Positions 9,359 through 18,573 of a DNA stretch of 64,000 nucleotides are shown here, in pieces (within the stretch, counting starts at the first letter, position 1; each line of letters starts with the position of its first letter). Source of the DNA: Zavarzinia marina (GTDB taxonomy: Bacteria > Pseudomonadota > Alphaproteobacteria > Zavarziniales > Zavarziniaceae); NCBI RefSeq assembly GCF_021568905.1, contig NZ_JAKGSB010000001.1:372001-436000 (forward strand), in the 5' to 3' direction. The position numbers and the translations under genes were made by a program. The notes beneath the pieces are model-generated. The model was not told the origin of the DNA, did not search any database, and saw only the letters and a list, made by a program, of their open reading frames with translations.

Positions 9359-9771
9359 CCATGATCATCGGCATCGGCTCGGACCTGATCGACATCCGCC
9401 GCATCGAGCGCATTCTGGATCGTTTCGGCGACCGTTTCATCGCCCGCGTCTTCACCGAGGTCGAACAGGCCAAGGCCGAGCGGCGCCAGCGCACCCGGGT
9501 CGAGACCTTCGCCAAGCGCTTCGCCGCCAAGGAAGCCTGCTCCAAGGCGCTCGGCACCGGTTTTTCGCGCGGCGTGTTCTGGCGTGACCTCGGCGTCGTC
9601 AACCTGCCGGGGGGCAAGCCGACCCTCGCCCTGACCGGCGGCGCAGCGGACCGGCTGGCGCAGATCACCCCGCCCGGCATGCGCGCCGTGGTCGATCTGA
9701 CCATCACCGACGAGCCGCCGATCGCGAGCGCGGTGGTCATCATCTCGGCCGTGCCGGACGGCGACGGCTAG
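9355..9771 (+). CDS. acpS: holo-[acyl-carrier-protein] synthase
   Basis: AcpS transfers the phosphopantetheine arm from CoA to acyl carrier protein. The 138-residue protein has the two metal/CoA motifs of the family, [13 protein letters not shown] near the N-terminus and [18 protein letters not shown] in the middle. ATG 9355 overlaps the pdxJ stop; a second ATG two codons later is also possible. It leads into lepB-rnc-era, the usual alphaproteobacterial order. Confidence 0.95.
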   Translation: MTMIIGIGSDLIDIRRIERILDRFGDRFIARVFTEVEQAKAERRQRTRVETFAKRFAAKEACSKALGTGFSRGVFWRDLGVVNLPGGKPTLALTGGAADRLAQITPPGMRAVVDLTITDEPPIASAVVIISAVPDGDG

Positions 9772-9813
9772 GCTATCCTTCGGAGCCGGCGCCGGGTTTG
9801 GTCGCGGAGCCGG

Positions 9814-9842
9814 TTGACATCGCACCCTTGGCTGGGCTTGAT
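9814..9842 (+). promoter_or_regulatory. possible promoter for lepB-rnc-era
   Basis: A consensus -35 TTGACA (9814-9819) is followed after exactly 17 bases by CTTGAT (9837-9842), a weak -10. It lies in the acpS-lepB gap. If used, transcription would start near 9849, supporting a lepB start at 9867 or 9891. Confidence 0.4.
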
Positions 9843-9890
9843 GCCCGCCGTTGTGGGAGTCCGCGCGTGACGGCATTCAAGGAAAACGTG

Positions 9891-10640
9891 ATGAAGCAGA
9901 CGGGCCGTTCGTCTTTCTTCGAGACGGTACGGACCGTCATCTATGCCGTGCTGATCGCGATCGTGATCCGTTCGGTGCTGTTCGAGCCGTTCAACATTCC
10001 GTCCGGTTCGATGCGGCCCACGCTGGAGGTCGGGGACTATCTCTTCGTTTCCAAATTCTCCTACGGCTATTCGCGCTACTCGCTGCCCTTCGGCCTCGAC
10101 CTGTTCGACGGCCGCATCATGGAGAGCATGCCGGAGCGCGGCGATGTCGTCGTCTTCAGGAAGCCGAGCGAGCCGGACGTCGACTACATCAAGCGCATCG
10201 TCGGCCTGCCGGGCGACCGTATCCAGGTCACCGACGGCGTGCTGATCATCAACGGCGAACCGGTGCCGCGCGAGCGGATCGAGGACTATATCGAGCCGCA
10301 GCCGAACGGCGGCATGCGCCGGATCGAGCAATGGCGCGAAACCCTGCCGAACGGCGTCTCCTACGTGACCTTCAACACCAGGGACAACGGCCAGGCGGAC
10401 AATACCGGCGCCTATGAGGTGCCGGCCGGCAAATATTTCGCCATGGGCGACAACCGCGACGATTCGATCGACAGCCGCTTCCCGCCCGAATTCGGCGGCG
10501 TCGGCTTCGTCCCGGCCGAAAACCTGATCGGCCGCGCCGATCTGATCTTCTTTTCCTCGGACGGCAGCGCCGGCCTGTTCGAACCCTGGAACTGGTTCGG
10601 GGCGATCCGCTACGAGCGCCTGATGCAAGTGATCCATTGA
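9891..10640 (+). CDS. lepB: signal peptidase I
   Basis: LepB is a membrane serine protease that removes signal peptides from secreted proteins. From MKQTGRSSFFETVR the protein is 249 residues, with one N-terminal membrane helix (about 14-30), the catalytic Ser40 in IPSGSMRPT, Lys101 in DYIKRIVGLPGD, and the late GDNRDDSIDSR box. ATG 9891 has AAGGA at 9879-9883; GTG 9867, with GGGAG upstream, is a realistic alternative giving eight more residues. The stop overlaps the TTG start of rnc. Confidence 0.95.
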   Translation: MKQTGRSSFFETVRTVIYAVLIAIVIRSVLFEPFNIPSGSMRPTLEVGDYLFVSKFSYGYSRYSLPFGLDLFDGRIMESMPERGDVVVFRKPSEPDVDYIKRIVGLPGDRIQVTDGVLIINGEPVPRERIEDYIEPQPNGGMRRIEQWRETLPNGVSYVTFNTRDNGQADNTGAYEVPAGKYFAMGDNRDDSIDSRFPPEFGGVGFVPAENLIGRADLIFFSSDGSAGLFEPWNWFGAIRYERLMQVIH

Positions 10641-11308
10641 GCGCCACCGACGATTTCGAGCAGGCCATCGGCCATCGTTTCGCCGACCGCCACCTGCTGA
10701 CGCGGGCGCTGACGCACAAGAGCTTCGGCGCCGAGACCTCCAACGAACGGCTCGAATTCCTCGGCGATCGCGTGCTCGGCATGGTGATCGCCGAAACCCT
10801 CTATGCCGCCCATCCCGCGTGGGAGGAGGGCGCGCTGGCGGTGCGCCTGAACGGTCTCGTCCGGCGCGAGACCCTGGCCCAGATCGCGGGTGAAATCGGC
10901 CTCGGCCGGGCGCTCCGCCTCGCCAAGGGCGAGGACGAGCAGGGCGGCCGCGCCAAGCCCGCGATCCTCGCCGACGCCATGGAGGCGGTGATCGCCGCCG
11001 TCTATCTGGATGGCGGTCTGGCGGCCGCGCGCGGCGTCGTCGCCCGCCTGTGGGACGATTATTTCGCCAATCGCGTCACCCCGCCCAAGGATGCCAAGAC
11101 CATGCTGCAGGAATGGGCGGTGGCGCGGGGTCTCGGCCAGCCGCGCTACGAGGTGCGCGACCGCAGCGGACCGGACCATGCCCCGGTCTTCGTCGTCGCC
11201 GCGATCCTTCCCGCCGGCAACAGCGCGGAAGGCCGGGGACCGTCGAAGCGGGTCGCCGAACAAGAGGCGGCCAAGGCCCTCCTCGAAACCTTCAGGGAAG
11301 CGCCATGA
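10637..11308 (+). CDS. rnc: ribonuclease III
   Basis: RNase III cuts double-stranded RNA, maturing rRNA and controlling mRNA stability. The 223-residue protein has the signature NERLEFLGDRVL (Glu40, Asp44) and DAMEAVIAAVYLDGG, followed by a C-terminal double-stranded RNA-binding domain beginning near DAKTMLQEWA. The start is a rare TTG at 10637, embedded in TTGA with the lepB stop. The stop overlaps the era start as ATGA, so lepB, rnc and era look translationally coupled. Confidence 0.96.
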   Translation: MSATDDFEQAIGHRFADRHLLTRALTHKSFGAETSNERLEFLGDRVLGMVIAETLYAAHPAWEEGALAVRLNGLVRRETLAQIAGEIGLGRALRLAKGEDEQGGRAKPAILADAMEAVIAAVYLDGGLAAARGVVARLWDDYFANRVTPPKDAKTMLQEWAVARGLGQPRYEVRDRSGPDHAPVFVVAAILPAGNSAEGRGPSKRVAEQEAAKALLETFREAP

Positions 11309-12234
11309 CCGAGGATATGCAGACCCCGCCGGCGCCCGCGACCGACACGAAGGCGGGCTTCGTCGCCATCGTCGGGCCGACCAACGCGGGCAAGTCGACC
11401 CTGACCAACCGGCTGGTCGGGACCAAGGTCTCGATCGTCACGCCCAAGGTGCAGACCACGCGCACCCGCGTGACCGGCATCGTCAACCGGGGACCCTGCC
11501 AGATCGTCTTCGTCGACACGCCGGGCGTCTTCGCGCCCAAGCGCCGCCTCGACCGCGCCATGGTGGCGGCGGCCTGGGCCGGGGCGGCGGACGCCGATCT
11601 CGTCGTCATGGTGGTCGACGCCGAACGCGGCATCGACGACGCGGTCGAAGCGGTGGTGAAGGGGCTGAAGCAGGGTGGGCGCCGCGCGCTGCTCGCCCTC
11701 AACAAGATCGACCTCGTGAAGCGCGAGAAGCTGCTCGGCCTCGCCGCCGCGATGAACGAGCGTTTCGACTTCGACGCCACCTTCATGATCTCGGCCCAGG
11801 GCGGCAGCGGTTGCGACGACCTGATGGCGGCGATCGAATCGCGCCTGCCGCCGGGGCCATGGCTGTTCCCGGAGGACCAGCTTTCCGACCTGCCGGAACG
11901 TCTTCTGGCGTCCGAGATCACGCGCGAGAAGATCTATCTGCGCCTCCATCAGGAACTGCCCTATTCGATCCACGTCGAGACCGAGTCGTGGAAGGACCAG
12001 AAGGACGGCTCGGTCCGCATCGAGCAGGTGATCTATGTCGAACGCGACGGCCAGAAGGCGATCGTGCTCGGCAAGGGCGGGGCGACGGTGAAGATCATCG
12101 GCAGCATGGCGCGCGAGGAGATGGAGCAGATCTTCGATCGCAGGGTCCATCTCTTCATCTTCGTCAAGGTCCGGGCCGACTGGACCAACGACCGCGAACA
12201 TTACCGCAGCATGGGACTCGACTGGCAGGACTAG
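11305..12234 (+). CDS. era: GTPase Era, 30S ribosome assembly factor
   Basis: Era binds the 3' end of 16S rRNA during small-subunit maturation. The 309-residue protein shows the G1 motif GPTNAGKST (24-32), G3 DTPG (71-74), G4 NKID (133-136) and a C-terminal KH domain with VLGKGGATVKIIG. ATG 11305 overlaps the rnc stop. In many relatives recO follows directly; here a GGDEF gene, a small membrane protein and coaA intervene. Confidence 0.97.
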   Translation: MTEDMQTPPAPATDTKAGFVAIVGPTNAGKSTLTNRLVGTKVSIVTPKVQTTRTRVTGIVNRGPCQIVFVDTPGVFAPKRRLDRAMVAAAWAGAADADLVVMVVDAERGIDDAVEAVVKGLKQGGRRALLALNKIDLVKREKLLGLAAAMNERFDFDATFMISAQGGSGCDDLMAAIESRLPPGPWLFPEDQLSDLPERLLASEITREKIYLRLHQELPYSIHVETESWKDQKDGSVRIEQVIYVERDGQKAIVLGKGGATVKIIGSMAREEMEQIFDRRVHLFIFVKVRADWTNDREHYRSMGLDWQD

Positions 12235-12311
12235 GCCGCCGGGCCCATGGGTTTTATGGTTTCCTAAGGAGTTCCGGGCAGCCTGTCGGGATTCCCCGGG
12301 GAAGGATGCCG

Positions 12312-13646
12312 ATGGCGCCCGACAGGTCGAAATCGAGAATTGCGATACGCTGGACGCGGCGGACGGCCGCGCCCCTGGCGATCGCCGTCTTCTGGGGCGC
12401 GGTCCTGATCATCATCGGCCTCGCGCTCGACGTCGAGGTGCTTTGGCGTCCGCTGGCCAGCGGGCCCGCGACCTCCCTCTGGAGCGCGGCGGGCATCGCC
12501 GTTCTCGCTTTCGCGCTCGTACCCGGCCGCGTCGGGGCCGTCTTCTCCCTGGCGGCGGTGGCGATCAGTCTGCTTCGGTTCGCCGAACTGGCGTCCGGCT
12601 ACAGTTTCCTGCCGACGCCCTCGCCCTGGGCCGAAGTGCTGATCAGCGAGGAGGCGCAGGGGACGCCGGTGATCATGGGCTGGAATACCGCCCTGATGAT
12701 CGGTCTCTGCGGGCTGGGCCCCCTGCTGATGCGGCTGCAACTGGTCTCGGCGGCCTTCGCCTGTCTGATGGTGGCATTCGGCACCGCGGGGGTCGCCCTG
12801 CTTGGCTATGCCTACGGCCAGTCGGATTTCCACGGCGAAATGGCTGTTCCGACCATGGTGCTGGGCGGCACGATCTGTCTCGCCACCTTCTTTCGTTATG
12901 CCGATCGGGGCTGGCTCAGGCTGATGCTGGGCACGTCCAACTCGGCCCGCGCGGCCCGACAGCAGATATCCATGATCACCGTCGGGATCATCGTCATCGG
13001 TCTGGTGTTCACCCGCATCGGCACTCAGGGCAGCGCCGAGGCGATGATCTCCATGCAGGCGATCATCCTCTCGACGCTGGTCATCTGCGGCACGGCGGTC
13101 GGTTTCCGCCGCGTCGAACTGGCGGAGCGGCACCTGCTGTGGAAGCTTCACCTCCAGGCCATCCAGGATCCGCTGACCGGCGTCTACAACCGGCGAGGCC
13201 TGATGGAACGCCTGATGCGGGCGTGCATCGCGGCACGGGAGGGCGGGCGCTGCTTCAGCGTCCTTGCCATGGACATCGACCACTTCAAGTCGATCAACGA
13301 CCGGTTCGGCCACGCCGCCGGCGACGTGGTCTTGTGCGAGGTTGCGAAATGCATCGCCGATCTGGTGCGCGAGGGCGATCTGTTCGGCCGCACGGGGGGC
13401 GAGGAATTCACCGTCGTCGCCATGGACCTGATCGGGCGCGATGCCGGCGCCTGCGCGGAGCGCCTGCGGCGCGGGGTCGAGGAGCTCGACCTCGAGGCGA
13501 TCGTGCCGGGCTTGCGGCGGGTCACCATCTCCATCGGCATCGCCTGCACGGAATCCTGCGACGGCGGCCTGACCGATCTGATGGCCCGCGCCGATCAGGC
13601 CCTCTATCGCGCGAAGGCCAAACAGCGCAACGTCGTCTCCTTCTGA
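12312..13646 (+). CDS. membrane-anchored diguanylate cyclase (GGDEF)
   Basis: A 444-residue protein with about eight hydrophobic segments in the first 255 residues and a C-terminal GGDEF domain, predicted to make c-di-GMP from GTP. The active motif GGEEF (about 361-365) is intact. REGD placed five residues before it is a proper RxxD inhibitory I-site, so product feedback is expected. MDIDHFKSINDRFGHAAGD is the usual substrate-binding region. ATG 12312 is preferred over ATG 12306 because the GGGGAAGG Shine-Dalgarno abuts the latter. No recognised sensory domain is seen in the membrane part. Confidence 0.88.
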   Translation: MAPDRSKSRIAIRWTRRTAAPLAIAVFWGAVLIIIGLALDVEVLWRPLASGPATSLWSAAGIAVLAFALVPGRVGAVFSLAAVAISLLRFAELASGYSFLPTPSPWAEVLISEEAQGTPVIMGWNTALMIGLCGLGPLLMRLQLVSAAFACLMVAFGTAGVALLGYAYGQSDFHGEMAVPTMVLGGTICLATFFRYADRGWLRLMLGTSNSARAARQQISMITVGIIVIGLVFTRIGTQGSAEAMISMQAIILSTLVICGTAVGFRRVELAERHLLWKLHLQAIQDPLTGVYNRRGLMERLMRACIAAREGGRCFSVLAMDIDHFKSINDRFGHAAGDVVLCEVAKCIADLVREGDLFGRTGGEEFTVVAMDLIGRDAGACAERLRRGVEELDLEAIVPGLRRVTISIGIACTESCDGGLTDLMARADQALYRAKAKQRNVVSF

Positions 13647-13746
13647 GCCGTGCGGTCCTGGTCTGCCGGCCTTGATTAATCGTTAACTATGTTGTTCTGT
13701 CGGGCCATCCCCCTCGATTCGCTCGAAGGTTGGAGGCGGTCGGCAT

Positions 13747-14172
13747 TTGGGCAGCGAGAATATCCTCATCACCATCGCGACCTACGCGGGTTGCGTCGTC
13801 CTGGTCCTGTTGGTCGGCTTCGGCATCCTGAAACGCCCCGATTTCGCCATCGTGCCGCGCCGCCGGCGTTTCCGGCAGGTCGGCGTCGCGGGACTCGTCG
13901 TCTCGGAAGTGGCCGAGCTGCTGCGCCATCCGCCGCGCAGCTACGATCTCTACCAGTTCGATCCCGACCGTGGGCTGGTGGTCTGGATGGAGGGACCGGG
14001 CCTCCTCACCATCGGTGGGTTCTTTCCGCTCTATCTCGATCCGAGCCATCAGGGCGTGACGGTGACCTGCGCGGTCGAGCCGCGCGTGCCCCTGCTGGAT
14101 CCGATGGCGGGCCGGCGCCTGCGCCGGGTCTGCCGGCAGGTGATGTCGATGACGGGCGGCGCGATGATCTGA
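13747..14172 (+). CDS. small membrane-anchored protein of unknown function
   Basis: A 141-residue protein that I do not recognise. One N-terminal membrane helix (about 6-26) is followed by a basic stretch (VPRRRRFRQ) and a soluble domain, so the rest should lie on one side of the inner membrane. The TTG start at 13747 is supported by GGAGG at 13732-13736 and the lack of a better start. A GATTAATCGTTAAC sequence lies about 60 bases upstream. It converges with coaA, 39 bases away, and occupies the gap where recO would be expected. Confidence 0.6.
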   Translation: MGSENILITIATYAGCVVLVLLVGFGILKRPDFAIVPRRRRFRQVGVAGLVVSEVAELLRHPPRSYDLYQFDPDRGLVVWMEGPGLLTIGGFFPLYLDPSHQGVTVTCAVEPRVPLLDPMAGRRLRRVCRQVMSMTGGAMI

Positions 14173-14211
14173 GGCGGCCGGTCAATGCCGGCCAGTTCGG
14201 AGCAGAAGGGT

Positions 14212-15168
14212 TCAGAGCCGGCGCAGCGCAACCGATTCGACCCGGTGATCCTTGCCCTTGCTGAGGATCAGGTCGGCGCGGAAGCGGGCAGGGCGGATGT
14301 TCTCGACCAGGTTCCGCTCGTTGATGCGGGTCCAGATCGAAAGCGCCGTGTCGCGCGCCTCCTCGTCGGACAGGGTGGCATAGCGGCTGAAATAGGCGTC
14401 CGGATCGCGGAACGCGGTCTGCCGGAAGTTCAGGAAGCGCGAGACATACCAGTCGCGGATGATCTCGGTCTCGGCATCGACGTAGATCGAGAAATCGAAG
14501 AAGTCCGACGCGAAGATGACGTCGTCGAGCCCCGGCGCCGTGTTCACCTGGAGCACGTTCAAGCCCTCGACGATCAGGATGTCGGGCTGGTTGATGGTCT
14601 GGAAGGCGCCGGGCACGATGTCGTAGACGATATGGCTGTAGACCGGGGCCTTCACGTCGTGTCGGCCGGCCTTCACGTCCGCCAGGAAGTTCAGCAGGGT
14701 GCGGACGTCGTAGCTCTCGGGGAAGCCCTTGCGCTCCATCAGGCCGCGCTTCTGCAGGACCTGATTGGGATGCAGGAAGCCGTCGGTCGAGATCAGCTCG
14801 ACATTGGGGTGGCCCGGCCAGCGCGCCAGGAGGGAGCGCAGAATGCGGGCCGACGTGCTCTTGCCGACCGAGACCGAGCCGGCGAGACCGATGATATAGG
14901 GCACTTTCGCCGGCACGGCACCGAGGAAGCGGAAGGTGGAGCGGTAGAGCTCCATCCGGTTCGAGACATGCAGGTTCAAGAGGCGCGACAGCGGCAGATA
15001 GATATCCGCCACTTCCTCCAGCGAGATCATTTCGTCCGCGCCGCGCAACTGCAGGAGGTCGTCGTGGGACAGGGTCATCGGCGTATCGGCGCGATGCGCC
15101 CGCCATTCTTCCCGGCCGAAGAGCGTGAAACGCTGCTCGACCGAGGGTTTCAACTTGGTCTCGGGCAT
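14212..15168 (-). CDS. coaA: pantothenate kinase, type I
   Basis: CoaA phosphorylates pantothenate, the first and usually rate-controlling step of coenzyme A synthesis. The 318-residue length is normal. The P-loop GSVSVGKST is at 97-105, followed by the family segments [20 protein letters not shown] and [11 protein letters not shown] and the CoA-binding region [10 protein letters not shown]. It runs against its neighbours and diverges from recO across a 281-base gap with a 20-bp tandem repeat and a perfect palindrome. Confidence 0.96.
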   Translation of the reverse strand: MPETKLKPSVEQRFTLFGREEWRAHRADTPMTLSHDDLLQLRGADEMISLEEVADIYLPLSRLLNLHVSNRMELYRSTFRFLGAVPAKVPYIIGLAGSVSVGKSTSARILRSLLARWPGHPNVELISTDGFLHPNQVLQKRGLMERKGFPESYDVRTLLNFLADVKAGRHDVKAPVYSHIVYDIVPGAFQTINQPDILIVEGLNVLQVNTAPGLDDVIFASDFFDFSIYVDAETEIIRDWYVSRFLNFRQTAFRDPDAYFSRYATLSDEEARDTALSIWTRINERNLVENIRPARFRADLILSKGKDHRVESVALRRL

Positions 15169-15229
15169 TTACGCCAACCCCTGCACTTCCTGGGTGTCCC
15201 GGTCCGGGTGAGATTCGTGTCCGGCTGAG

Positions 15230-15309
15230 AATCGTTCGCGGTGGGCCTGAATCGTTTTCGGTGGGCTTGAATCGTTTTCGGTGGGTCTTGTCGTGTTAGG
15301 TGGGTCCTC
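15230..15309. repeat. 20-bp tandem repeat, three clear copies plus decayed copies
   Basis: Units begin at 15230, 15250 and 15270, with the middle one reading AATCGTTTTCGGTGGGCTTG. A decayed copy follows at 15290-15309 and a weaker one may precede at 15211. The array sits about 60 bases upstream of the coaA start in the coaA/recO divergent gap. It may be an operator array or a decayed minisatellite; it encodes nothing convincing. Confidence 0.75.
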
Positions 15310-15369
15310 GCGGCCGGAGGGCGCCGCGCACCCGGCAAGGGCCCGCCGCCTCCGGAGAATTCCGCAGGT

Positions 15370-15386
15370 GATACCACGGTGGTATC
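15370..15386. promoter_or_regulatory. perfect 17-bp palindrome, operator candidate
   Basis: GATACCAC-G-GTGGTATC is a perfect 8-bp inverted repeat about a single central G. It lies 64 bases upstream of the recO start in the coaA/recO divergent gap. The size and symmetry fit a dimeric regulator such as a GntR- or LacI-type protein; the regulator is unknown. Confidence 0.5.
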
Positions 15387-15449
15387 CATGGCAAAAGACT
15401 GGTTGCAACATAAATGTCGCGTGTTTCCGGGCGCGGGCGGGCGGGGACG

Positions 15450-16184
15450 ATGGATTGGCGTGACCGTGGATATGTATTGTCGGTGCGCGTGCTCGGGGAA
15501 AGGGATGCCGTGGCCTCCCTCTTCACGCGCGAGCACGGCCGCCATCCCGGCCTCGTCCGGGGCGGGGCGGGGCGGCGGATGTCGCCGCTGCTCCAGGCCG
15601 GCAACGAGCTCCATGTCCAATGGCGTGCCCGGCTGTCGGATCATCTGGGCACCTTCAGCGCGGAGGCGGGCACGGCCCATGGCGCCGCGCTGCTGGATTC
15701 GCCCCTGCGCCTGGCGGCGCTCTCCGCTGCCTGTGCCCTGGTCGAGACCTGTCTGCCGGAACGCGAGCCACACACCCGGCTGTTCGACGGTTTCGAGGTC
15801 TTTCTCGGCCTTCTCGGCCAGGACGGGCCCTGGGCGGCCGTGCTGGTGCGCTTCGAACTCGAACTGCTGGCCGAACTCGGCTTCGGGCTGGATCTTTCCG
15901 CCTGCGCGGTGACCGGGGCGACGGCGGGGCTCAGCCACGTGTCGCCCCGGACCGGGCGCGCGGTCTCGGCCGAGGCGGCGGCGCCCTATGCCGACCGTCT
16001 GCTGCGCCTGCCCGGCTTCCTGACCGGGGCGGCGGGGTCGGCGGATGGGGCGGCGCTCGCCGATGGTTTCGCCCTGACCGGCCATTTCATCGAGCGCCAC
16101 ATCCTCGCGCCCAAGGGGCTGGCGCTGCCGCCGGCGCGCGGACGGCTTCTCTCCCTCTTGGGGCGGACGCCGGGGATCTGCTAG
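15450..16184 (+). CDS. recO: DNA repair protein RecO
   Basis: RecO helps RecR load RecA onto single-stranded DNA during gap repair. The 244-residue protein begins MDWRDRGYVLSVRVLGERDAV, matching the N-terminal OB-fold start of alphaproteobacterial RecO, and is followed by the helical domain (GFGLDLSACAVTG, then SPRTGRAVS). ATG 15450 is chosen over ATG 15414 because homologues start at M-x-W-x-D; the Shine-Dalgarno for either is poor. The zinc cysteines of some RecO proteins are not evident. parC starts 9 bases after the stop. Confidence 0.9.
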   Translation: MDWRDRGYVLSVRVLGERDAVASLFTREHGRHPGLVRGGAGRRMSPLLQAGNELHVQWRARLSDHLGTFSAEAGTAHGAALLDSPLRLAALSAACALVETCLPEREPHTRLFDGFEVFLGLLGQDGPWAAVLVRFELELLAELGFGLDLSACAVTGATAGLSHVSPRTGRAVSAEAAAPYADRLLRLPGFLTGAAGSADGAALADGFALTGHFIERHILAPKGLALPPARGRLLSLLGRTPGIC

Positions 16185-16193
16185 GTTCCGGAC

Positions 16194-18419
16194 ATGACGG
16201 AAACCACCCTCGAAAGCGGCGAGATTCGCGACGTCTCCCTCGCCAATGCGCTGGGCGAGCGATATCTCGCCTATGCCCTCTCGACCATCATGTCGCGCTC
16301 GCTGCCCGACGTGCGCGACGGTCTGAAGCCGGTCCACCGGCGCCTGCTCTACGCCATGCGGCAGTTGAAGCTGGACCCGAAGTCCGGCTTCAAGAAATCC
16401 GCCCGCGTGGTCGGCGACGTGATGGGCAAATTCCATCCCCATGGCGACCAGTCGATCTACGATGCCCTGGTGCGGCTGGCCCAGGATTTCGCGGTCCGCT
16501 ATCCGCTGATCGACGGCCAGGGCAATTTCGGCAATGTCGACGGCGATAATCCGGCGGCCATGCGCTACACCGAGGCGCGCCTGACCCGGGTCGCCGAACT
16601 CATGCTGGCGGAGATCGACGAGGATACGGTCGATTTCCGCGCGACCTACGACGGCGAGGACAAGGAGCCGGTGGTGCTGCCCGGCGCCTTCCCGAATCTG
16701 CTGGCGAATGGTGCCCAGGGCATCGCCGTCGGCATGGCGACCTCGATCCCGCCCCACAACGTCGCCGAACTCTGCGGTGCGATCGAACTCCTCCTCAAGA
16801 AGCCGGAAGCGACGATCGACGAGGTGGTGGCCCTGGTGCCGGGGCCCGACTTCCCGACCGGCGGCCTGCTGGTCGAAGGTGCTGCCTCGATCCGCGAAGC
16901 CTATGCCACCGGCAAGGGCTCGTTCCGGCTGCGCGCGCGCTGGCACAAGGAGGACACGGGGCGGGGCGGCTGGAACGTCATCGTCACCGAGATTCCCTAT
17001 CAGGTGCCGAAGTCGCGCCTGATCGAGAAGATCGCCGAACTGATCGAACAGAAGAAGCTGCCGCTGCTGGAGGACGTGCGCGACGAATCGGCCGACGATG
17101 TCCGCGTCGTCCTGGTGCCGCGCAGCCGCACGGTCGAGCCCGAGATGCTGATGGAGGGGCTGTTCAAGCTCTCCGACCTCGAGACAAGGGTGCCGCTGAA
17201 CCTCAACGTGCTCGACAAGGGGCAGATGCCCCAGGTGATGAGCCTGAAGGATGCGCTGCTCTCCTTCATCGCGCACCGGATCGAGGTCACGGTGCGGCGC
17301 GCCAATCACCGCCTGGCCCAGATCGCCCATCGCCTGGAGATCCTGGGCGGCTATCTCGTCGCCTATCTCAACATCGACGAGGTGATCCGCATCATCCGCG
17401 AGGAGGATCACCCGAAGCAGGTGATGATGGCCCGCTTCGAACTGACCGACGTCCAGGCCGAGGCGATCCTCAACATGCGCCTGCGCTCGCTCCGCAAGCT
17501 CGAGGAATTTGAGATCCGCAAGGAACACGACGCCCTGATCAAGGAACGCGCGGAACTGGAGAAGCTGGTGGCGGAACCCGCGCGCCAGCGCCGCGCCGTC
17601 GCCAGGGGCATCGCCGAGATCGCCAAGGAATTCGGCCCCGATACGCCGCTCGGCAGGCGCCGCAGCGGTTTCGCCGAGGCGCCGCAGGTGATCGACCTGC
17701 CCTCGACCGCCTTCATCGAGCGCGAGGCGATCACGGTGATCTGTTCGGCCAAGGGCTGGATCCGCGCCCTCAAGGGCCATGTCGACAGCGATGCCGACAT
17801 CCGCTTCAAGGAAGGCGACCAGGGCCGCTTCGTGATCAAGGCCGAGACCACGGACCGCCTGCTGGTCTTCGCCACCAACGGCCGCTTCTTCACGCTCGGC
17901 TGCGACCGCCTGCCGGGCGGGCGCGGCCATGGCGAGCCGATTCGCCTGATGGTCGATCTCGGCAACGATCAGGACATCGTCGCCATGCTGGTCCACAAGC
18001 CCGGTTCGAAGCTGCTGCTGGCGGCGACCGACGGCAAGGGCTTCGTGGCCCTGGAGGACGAGGTGGTGGGCCAGACCAAGGCGGGCAAGCAGGTGCTGAA
18101 CCCGGGCGAGGGGGCGGAGGCGATGATCTGCCGCCGCGTTTCCGGCGATTCGGTCGCCGTCGTCGGCGAGAACCGCAAGCTCCTGGTGTTCCCCTTGTCG
18201 GAAGTGCCGGAGATGACGCGCGGGCGCGGCGTCACCCTGCAGAAATACAAGGACGGGGGCCTTGCCGACGTCGCGCTCTTCACCCTGGCGGACGGGCTGT
18301 CGTGGCCCTATGGCTCGGGTGTGAAGACCGAGACCAATCTGACCGACTGGCAGGGCAGCCGGGGCGCCGCCGGGCGCCTCGCGCCGCGCGGCTTCCCCAA
18401 GGCCAATCGCTTCACCTGA
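16194..18419 (+). CDS. parC: DNA topoisomerase IV subunit A
   Basis: ParC with ParE decatenates daughter chromosomes. The 741-residue protein has [19 protein letters not shown], the [19 protein letters not shown] helix and the catalytic Tyr125 in [10 protein letters not shown]. The C-terminal domain is a set of beta-pinwheel blades without the GyrA box, which favours ParC over GyrA. The residue matching E. coli ParC Ser80, a quinolone contact, is Gln86 here; I infer this is natural in the lineage but cannot verify it. A triple hairpin repeat follows the stop. Confidence 0.94.
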   Translation: MTETTLESGEIRDVSLANALGERYLAYALSTIMSRSLPDVRDGLKPVHRRLLYAMRQLKLDPKSGFKKSARVVGDVMGKFHPHGDQSIYDALVRLAQDFAVRYPLIDGQGNFGNVDGDNPAAMRYTEARLTRVAELMLAEIDEDTVDFRATYDGEDKEPVVLPGAFPNLLANGAQGIAVGMATSIPPHNVAELCGAIELLLKKPEATIDEVVALVPGPDFPTGGLLVEGAASIREAYATGKGSFRLRARWHKEDTGRGGWNVIVTEIPYQVPKSRLIEKIAELIEQKKLPLLEDVRDESADDVRVVLVPRSRTVEPEMLMEGLFKLSDLETRVPLNLNVLDKGQMPQVMSLKDALLSFIAHRIEVTVRRANHRLAQIAHRLEILGGYLVAYLNIDEVIRIIREEDHPKQVMMARFELTDVQAEAILNMRLRSLRKLEEFEIRKEHDALIKERAELEKLVAEPARQRRAVARGIAEIAKEFGPDTPLGRRRSGFAEAPQVIDLPSTAFIEREAITVICSAKGWIRALKGHVDSDADIRFKEGDQGRFVIKAETTDRLLVFATNGRFFTLGCDRLPGGRGHGEPIRLMVDLGNDQDIVAMLVHKPGSKLLLAATDGKGFVALEDEVVGQTKAGKQVLNPGEGAEAMICRRVSGDSVAVVGENRKLLVFPLSEVPEMTRGRGVTLQKYKDGGLADVALFTLADGLSWPYGSGVKTETNLTDWQGSRGAAGRLAPRGFPKANRFT

Positions 18420-18426
18420 GGAAAGG

Positions 18427-18516
18427 GCCCGCGCACGGCGGCGCGACGCGGGCGGTGCCCGCGCACGGCGGCGCAACGCGGGCGGAGCCCGCGCATGGCG
18501 GCAATGCGCGGGCGCC
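18427..18516. repeat. three tandem 30-bp hairpin units after parC
   Basis: Units start at 18427, 18457 and 18487. The first two differ at two positions; the third is more diverged. Each begins with GCCCGCG and ends with CGCGGGC or a close variant, so each unit can fold as a 7-bp hairpin with a loop of about 13 bases. Placed 7 bases after the parC stop, the array could block transcription read-through or stabilise the mRNA 3' end. No T-tract is present. Confidence 0.7.
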
Positions 18517-18573
18517 GATTGTGAAGGCGGCGGTCCTTGGCCACTCTGCCCGGATTGGCCACACGAGAAGACC

